From assembly GCA_965602655.1 (NCBI GenBank), contig CBFCZE010000082.1, positions 1 through 12,512 of the forward strand: a stretch of DNA of 12,512 nucleotides, read 5' to 3'. Positions 8,590 to 12,512 of the stretch are shown here, one piece after another (within the stretch, counting starts at the first letter, position 1; each line of letters starts with the position of its first letter). The translations under genes and the position numbers were made by a program. Source of the stretch: JAAERC01 sp965602655. Its GTDB lineage: Bacteria; Zixibacteria; MSB-5A5; GN15; PGXB01. The notes below the pieces were generated by a model that was given only the letters and a program-made list of their open reading frames with translations, did no database searches and was not told where the DNA came from.

Positions 8590-8788
8590 ATTAAGGCCAA
8601 AATAAAAAGATTATTAAAACTTTGCATTTTTTCAAAATAACAGATTTCATCGGAATCTGTAAATAAAGTAATTGGGCAACTGATGTATATTGTTGTGTTG
8701 AATACACTTACGCCATTGCGGCCAGCCAAAAGATGATTGTTTTGGAATCCTGCAACATAAAAAAGATAATGAAATTTTTCACAAAATC
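8590..8788. other. Non-coding stretch upstream of dsrA with two dyads
   Basis: I see no gene in this part of the 412-base gap between qmoB and dsrA. It contains two imperfectly understood inverted repeats. The first is ACAGATT (8640-8646) with AATCTGT (8654-8660), extendable inward by one wobble and one C-G pair. The second is CCAAAA (8726-8731) with TTTTGG (8740-8745), 8-base spacer. Neither is followed by a T-run, so they are not terminators. Relative to the predicted dsr start (about 8827) they are centred near -177 and -91, which would suit upstream regulator sites. This function is inference. Confidence 0.4.
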
Positions 8789-8791
8789 CGC

Positions 8792-8820
8792 TTGACTAAA
8801 TTTTCTAATCTGCTTAATAT
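8792..8820 (+). promoter_or_regulatory. Sigma70-type promoter of the dsrABDN operon
   Basis: TTGACT (8792-8797), a 17-base spacer and TAATAT (8815-8820) form a near-consensus promoter. The flanks CGCTTGAC and ATATAGGC match those of the qmoA promoter, suggesting the same sigma factor and possible co-expression. The predicted start is near 8827, giving a leader of about 115 bases. Confidence 0.7.
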
Positions 8821-8837
8821 ATAGGCCTGAAAATACG

Positions 8838-8865
8838 ACCTAAATGTAGAAGGAGGAATTTAGGT
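8838..8865 (+). promoter_or_regulatory. Leader hairpin with AGGAGGA in the loop
   Basis: ACCTAAAT (8838-8845) pairs perfectly with ATTTAGGT (8858-8865), leaving a 12-base loop GTAGAAGGAGGA. It would lie about 11 bases from the predicted mRNA 5' end and more than 75 bases before dsrA, whose own Shine-Dalgarno is GAGGAG at 8931-8936. A loop GGA is the kind of site bound by CsrA-type proteins. Alternatively the stem stabilises the 5' end. No start codon follows at useful distance. The stem is seen; the role is inference. Confidence 0.5.
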
Positions 8866-8941
8866 ACACAAAATTTTGATATATAAAGTAAGAAAACGAA
8901 TAAAATAAATTTAATTAATTGTAATTTTTTGAGGAGTAACT

Positions 8942-10153
8942 ATGGCAGACATCCCAAAAACCCCAATGCTTGATGAGCTGGAAAAGGGGAAATGGCCAAG
9001 CTTCGTTTCGGAGATTAAAACTGCGGCCAAAAGAAATCCCATGTGTTCTGATCTACTTGGGCTTTTAGAGCAATCTTACAATGAGAAAATCGGCCACTGG
9101 AAACATGGTGGTATTGTGGGCGTTATGGGTTATGGCGGCGGCGTTATCGGTAGATACAACGACCTGCCGGAAAAATACCCCCATATTTCGCATTTTCACA
9201 CCATGCGTATTAATCATCCGGCCGGCTGGTTTTATACCTCTGACGCTTTGCGGAAAATCTGTGACATCTGGGAGAAACATGGCAGTGGCTTAACAAACAT
9301 GCACGGCTCTACAGGTGATATTATTCTCCTTGGAACCACGACCGATGAGTTGGAACCAGTCTTTGCAGAATTAGCCAAAATCGACTTCGATATTGGTGGT
9401 TCCGGTTCTGACTTGAGAACTCCTAGTTGCTGTTGCGGAATGTCCAGATGCGAGTGGGCATGCTATGACACTATGGCCCTGACCTACGATTTAACAATGC
9501 ATTTTCAGGATGAGTTACACCGTCCAGCCTTCCCATATAAGTTTAAATTTAAGATGTCCGGCTGTCCGAATGACTGCGTCGCCTCTATTGCCAGAGCTGA
9601 TATGTCAATTATAGGTAACTGGCGGGGCGATATCCAGATGGATAAAGCTGCCGTTACCGAATACGCCAAAGGCGGTATGGATATTCAGGCTGACGTTGTC
9701 AATAATTGCCCGGCCAAATGTATGGAATGGGACGGCAAAGAACTGAAAATCGAAAACAGTTACTGCAAACATTGTATGCATTGTATTAATGTCATGCCAA
9801 AAGCTCTTGCCCCTGGTAAAGAGCGTGGCGCAACAATTCTCCTTGGTTCCAAGGCCCCGATCGTTGAGGGTGCATTTTTATCATCGGTTCTTATTCCCTT
9901 TATTAAACTTGTGCCACCTTATGATGATTTAAAGGATCTGGTTGAGAGAATTTGGGACATTTGGTGCGAGGAAGGCAAAAACCGTGAGCGTGTTGGCGAA
10001 TTTATTCAGCGCGTCGGTTTAGGCAACTTCCTTGAGGCCATTGAAGTTGAGCCGATTGCCGAAATGGTGGCTCATCCTCGTGAAAATCCTTATGTTTTCT
10101 ATGAGGATTACTACGAAGAAGGCGATGAGGACGAAGAAGAAGACGACGAATAA
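8942..10153 (+). CDS. dsrA: Dissimilatory sulfite reductase alpha subunit DsrA
   Basis: Forms the cytoplasmic alpha2beta2 sulfite reductase with DsrB, reducing sulfite in six-electron chemistry (with DsrC as co-substrate) on a siroheme-[4Fe-4S] centre. The 403-residue protein has the cluster motif C164-x5-C170 (CCGMSRCEWACYDT) and C208-x3-C212 (SGCPNDC), with the family's characteristic 38-residue distance between them. The inserted ferredoxin domain has C256, C275, C278 and C281 (NNCPAKC; YCKHCMHCINVMP). All expected ligands are present, so the subunit appears functional. The conserved C-terminal part (GEFIQRVGLGNFLEAI) is followed by an acidic tail, residues about 387-403, nearly all Glu and Asp, which I do not recall as a standard DsrA element. 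ATG 8942 has GAGGAG five bases upstream. It is the first gene of the dsr operon, with dsrB 42 bases downstream. Identity is essentially certain. Confidence 0.97.
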   Translation: MADIPKTPMLDELEKGKWPSFVSEIKTAAKRNPMCSDLLGLLEQSYNEKIGHWKHGGIVGVMGYGGGVIGRYNDLPEKYPHISHFHTMRINHPAGWFYTSDALRKICDIWEKHGSGLTNMHGSTGDIILLGTTTDELEPVFAELAKIDFDIGGSGSDLRTPSCCCGMSRCEWACYDTMALTYDLTMHFQDELHRPAFPYKFKFKMSGCPNDCVASIARADMSIIGNWRGDIQMDKAAVTEYAKGGMDIQADVVNNCPAKCMEWDGKELKIENSYCKHCMHCINVMPKALAPGKERGATILLGSKAPIVEGAFLSSVLIPFIKLVPPYDDLKDLVERIWDIWCEEGKNRERVGEFIQRVGLGNFLEAIEVEPIAEMVAHPRENPYVFYEDYYEEGDEDEEEDDE

Positions 10154-10195
10154 TAGCAATAAACATGAAAAATCTATTATTAGAGGTATATAAAA

Positions 10196-11278
10196 ATGGC
10201 TGATATAATGAAAGATAGACGGACAGATTATGGTCCGCCCCACTACGAAAGATTCTTGCCGCCGATCATTAAAGAAAACTACGGCAAGTGGAAGTACCAC
10301 GAGATCCTTAAACCGGGTGTAATGGTTCATGTTTCCGAAACTGATGCCAAGCTGTTTACTGTCAGAGCCAGTTCCGGCCGGTTGATAAGCACAGATAAAA
10401 TCCGAATTTATGCCGATTTGGCTGAAAAATATTGCGATGGCTTTTTAAGATTTACAAGCCGGCACAATGTTGAATTCCTATTGACCAAGAAAGAAAATAT
10501 TGATCCGCTTATTGATGACCTGAAAAAGCTCGGTCATCCGGTTGGCGGCATCGGTAACTCAATAACCAGTATTATCCATACTCAGGGATGGGTCCATTGC
10601 CACTCGGCTGCGACCGATGCCTCCGGGGTTGTCAAATGTGTGATGGATGACCTTATTGAGTATTTTGAAAACATGAAATTGCCGGGTAAATTAAGAATTG
10701 CTCTGGCCTGCTGTTTGAATATGTGCGGCGCTGTTCACTGTTCGGATATTGCTATTCTCGGGATTCACCGTCGTCCTCCACGGACTGACCATACAAAGTT
10801 AAAGAAAATGTGTGAAATTCCAAATGTGGTTGCCTCCTGTCCGACAGCGGCTATCAGACCGGCCGAAGTCGATGGTTTTCCATCGGTAGAAGTAATCGAA
10901 GAACGTTGTATGTTCTGTGCCAACTGCTTTACGGTTTGCCCGTCTATGCCGCTTGCCGATCCTCTTAATGACGGCATCTCAATTTGGGTTGGCGGCAAGG
11001 TATCCAATGCTCGGCATGAACCGATGTTCTCCAAGCTGGCTATTCCGTTTATTCCGAATAATCCGCCCCGCTGGCCGGAAACAGTTAAGGCAATTCGGGG
11101 TTTGGTTGAATTATGGGCGAAGAATGCCAGAAAATATGAAAGAATGGGTGAGTGGATCGAACGTATTGGTTGGCCTAAATTCTTCAAGATGTCCGGTATT
11201 GAATTCCAGAAAGAGCATATTGATGACTTCAAGCATGCCGGACTGACATATAAGCGCTCAACTCACTTAACCTTTTAA
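10196..11278 (+). CDS. dsrB: Dissimilatory sulfite reductase beta subunit DsrB
   Basis: Second subunit of the sulfite reductase, 360 residues, a usual length. Family landmarks are GWVHCHSAATDASG (131-144) and ALACCLNMCGAVHCSDIA (169-186). They supply Cys135, Cys172, Cys173 and Cys177, the spacing of the DsrB siroheme-coupled cluster. The ferredoxin domain has Cys215 (ASCPTAAI) and Cys238, Cys241, Cys244 (RCMFCANCFTVCPSMPLADP). Cys148 in VVKCVMDD is an extra Cys where Ala is common; I see no meaning in it. ATG 10196 is preceded by AGAGGT about ten bases upstream. dsrD starts 11 bases after the stop. DsrA, DsrB and DsrD are clearly one operon. Identity is essentially certain. Confidence 0.97.
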   Translation: MADIMKDRRTDYGPPHYERFLPPIIKENYGKWKYHEILKPGVMVHVSETDAKLFTVRASSGRLISTDKIRIYADLAEKYCDGFLRFTSRHNVEFLLTKKENIDPLIDDLKKLGHPVGGIGNSITSIIHTQGWVHCHSAATDASGVVKCVMDDLIEYFENMKLPGKLRIALACCLNMCGAVHCSDIAILGIHRRPPRTDHTKLKKMCEIPNVVASCPTAAIRPAEVDGFPSVEVIEERCMFCANCFTVCPSMPLADPLNDGISIWVGGKVSNARHEPMFSKLAIPFIPNNPPRWPETVKAIRGLVELWAKNARKYERMGEWIERIGWPKFFKMSGIEFQKEHIDDFKHAGLTYKRSTHLTF

Positions 11279-11289
11279 GGAATTATAAA

Positions 11290-11538
11290 ATGGCTAAGAC
11301 CGTTGAAGAAATCGCTGACGCCATGTATAAGATGATCGCAGAAGCCCAGGGAATCAAGCAATTGAAACCTATGGATCTAACCAAGGCTATGCGACAGTTA
11401 TATGGCGATGAAGGCGTTGACAAAAAAATGTGTAAGGAAGCTATAAAGATATTGATTAACTCCGGCAAGTGTGTTTACACTTATTTTGGCGGAAGTTATA
11501 TCGAGCTTCCGCACAAAGAAGGCGCCTCTAACGATTAA
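11290..11538 (+). CDS. dsrD: DsrD, small winged-helix activator of DsrAB
   Basis: An 82-residue cytoplasmic protein of the DsrD family, which has a winged-helix fold and has been shown in sulfate reducers to act as an allosteric activator of DsrAB rather than a DNA-binding regulator. The conserved C-terminal signature CVYTYFGGSYIELPHKEGA (residues 61-79) is intact, and the helical N-terminal half (VEEIADAMYKMI) has the expected length. Its Shine-Dalgarno AAGGAA (11277-11282) overlaps the dsrB stop codon, so it is translated in step with dsrB. dsrD is found mostly with reductive-type DsrAB, supporting sulfite reduction rather than sulfur oxidation, although exceptions are known in some oxidisers and disproportionators. 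Confidence 0.95.
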   Translation: MAKTVEEIADAMYKMIAEAQGIKQLKPMDLTKAMRQLYGDEGVDKKMCKEAIKILINSGKCVYTYFGGSYIELPHKEGASND

Positions 11539-11566
11539 AAAAATAGACACCTTTGGTACTGATTCT

Positions 11567-12512
11567 ATGGATATCAAAGTATCTCGACTCGTAATCGCCG
11601 GTTTGTCCGGCGATTCGGGCAAAACCCTTGTGACTTTGAGCTTTTTGGCCTCACTGAGGAAAAAGGCACTAACTACTTCTGTATTCAAAAAAGGACCTGA
11701 TTACATCGACGCCGCCTGGCTTTCGTTTGTTTCGGGCTTTTCCTGCCGTAATCTTGATACCTACCTGACTGACCCAATTGATGCGATGAATTCTTTTGTC
11801 ATGAATGCAAAAGATAGCGATATGGCAATTATCGAGGGTAACCGCGGACTCTTTGACGGAAAAGATATTCATGGAACCCATAGTACTGCGCAACTTGCGA
11901 AACTACTTAACACATCGATTGTTTTGGTCGTTAACTGCACAAAAGCAACCCGAACGATTGCGGCAATTATTAAAGGCTGCCAAACCTTTGATCCTGATTT
12001 GAAAATTGCGGGAGTTATTCTCAATAAAGTCGCCGGGAAAAGACATCAGAAGATTATATCCGATTCAATAGAAAAATTCTGCAATATTCCTGTTTTGGGG
12101 GCGATTCCTAAACTTGGAAAAGATGCTGAATTAATACCGGGGCGACATCTGGGATTGACACCACCGACTGAATTTGCCTCAGCTTCCCAACTTATTGAAA
12201 AGCTTGAAGAAATTGCGGACAATTATCTGGATATAGATAAATTGATTTCACTTGCCAAAAACGAAAACAGTTTGACCGGCCGGGAAACATCTCCCCCACC
12301 GAAAAACGCCACTGTTCGAATAGGCTATTTTCGAGACTCAGTTTTTACTTTTTATTATCCGGAAAATCTTGAGGCTTTGCAAAATGAAGGAGCCGAACTG
12401 GTTTCGATATCATCGCTAGAAACTAAAAAACTTCCTGAACTTGATGCTCTTTATATTGGCGGAGGGTTTCCCGAAACGCATGCCGAACAGATTGCGCTGA
12501 ATAGAGACTTGA
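11567..12512 (+). CDS. dsrN: DsrN, CbiA-like glutamine-dependent siroheme amidase (partial, cut by window end)
   Basis: An ATP- and glutamine-dependent amidase related to cobyrinate a,c-diamide synthase (CbiA/CobB). In dsr operons it is called DsrN and is believed to amidate siroheme to the siroheme amide used by DsrAB. About 315 codons are visible. They show a P-loop GLSGDSGKT (12-20), KKGPDYIDAAW (41-51), IEGNRGLFDG (89-98), LNKVAGKR, VLGAIPKL and GRHLGLTPP. They also hold the start of the glutamine amidotransferase domain (YIGGGFPETHAEQ). The catalytic Cys of that domain lies beyond the edge. It follows dsrD by 28 bases with no clear Shine-Dalgarno, so it may depend on upstream translation. 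A true cobalamin CbiA is the alternative; its position directly after dsrD favours DsrN. Confidence 0.88.
   Translation, partial: MDIKVSRLVIAGLSGDSGKTLVTLSFLASLRKKALTTSVFKKGPDYIDAAWLSFVSGFSCRNLDTYLTDPIDAMNSFVMNAKDSDMAIIEGNRGLFDGKDIHGTHSTAQLAKLLNTSIVLVVNCTKATRTIAAIIKGCQTFDPDLKIAGVILNKVAGKRHQKIISDSIEKFCNIPVLGAIPKLGKDAELIPGRHLGLTPPTEFASASQLIEKLEEIADNYLDIDKLISLAKNENSLTGRETSPPPKNATVRIGYFRDSVFTFYYPENLEALQNEGAELVSISSLETKKLPELDALYIGGGFPETHAEQIALNRDL

Noticed and set aside
8850..8915. Small leader peptide starting after the AGGAGGA at 8851-8857
   Set aside because: No ATG or GTG follows at normal spacing. A TTG about 17 bases on gives only about ten codons, so the motif is better explained as a hairpin loop.

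Overview
The window reads as a bacterial chromosome segment of moderate GC content carrying the core of a dissimilatory sulfur-reduction pathway next to cell-surface and secreted peptidase genes. The large secreted subtilase ends in a YPNPFNP / FlgD-like C-terminal sorting domain, and the partial gene at the left edge looks like a lipoprotein of an M1-peptidase-like family. Both are typical of FCB-group and neighbouring uncultivated phyla (for example Zixibacteria-like lineages) rather than of the classical Desulfobacterota or Firmicutes sulfate reducers. The phylum assignment is inference from protein style and is not proven by the sequence.

Layout. (1) Positions 1-773, minus strand: the 5' part of a gene that runs off the left edge. 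Its lipoprotein signal peptide is in a different frame from the rest, and the two frames meet at a run of nine A. (2) Positions 774-1055: an AT-rich divergent intergenic region with a candidate promoter and a repeated ATTCGAATA palindrome. (3) Positions 1056-4772, plus strand: a 1238-residue secreted S8 serine protease with propeptide, catalytic domain, two Ig-like repeats, an eight-repeat Asp-rich beta-propeller and a sorting tag. (4) A sigma70-type promoter, then qmoA-qmoB (5002-8529), the two HdrA-like flavoprotein subunits of the Qmo electron-transfer complex, closed by a strong 16-bp terminator. (5) A 412-bp gap with two dyads, a second promoter of the same type and a leader hairpin. (6) dsrA-dsrB-dsrD-dsrN (8942 to the right edge): dissimilatory sulfite reductase, its activator DsrD, and the DsrN glutamine-dependent amidase thought to make siroheme amide. 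dsrN is cut by the window end.

How the genes work together. DsrAB reduces sulfite in the cytoplasm with siroheme amide at its active site. DsrN is expected to amidate the cofactor, and DsrD to stimulate the enzyme. In known sulfate reducers QmoAB carries electrons between the menaquinone pool and APS reductase. The presence of dsrD argues for the reductive direction. The usual membrane subunit qmoC (or its hdrBC replacement) is absent after qmoB, where a terminator stands instead, and apr/sat genes are not in view. The electron partner of this QmoAB must therefore be encoded elsewhere or be different.

The most interesting points are the qmoC-less qmoAB unit placed next to dsr, the A9 frame junction in the left-edge lipoprotein gene, an AGGAGGA-loop hairpin at the 5' end of the dsr leader, and an acidic tail on DsrA. 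No RNA genes, mobile elements or CRISPR arrays were recognised.
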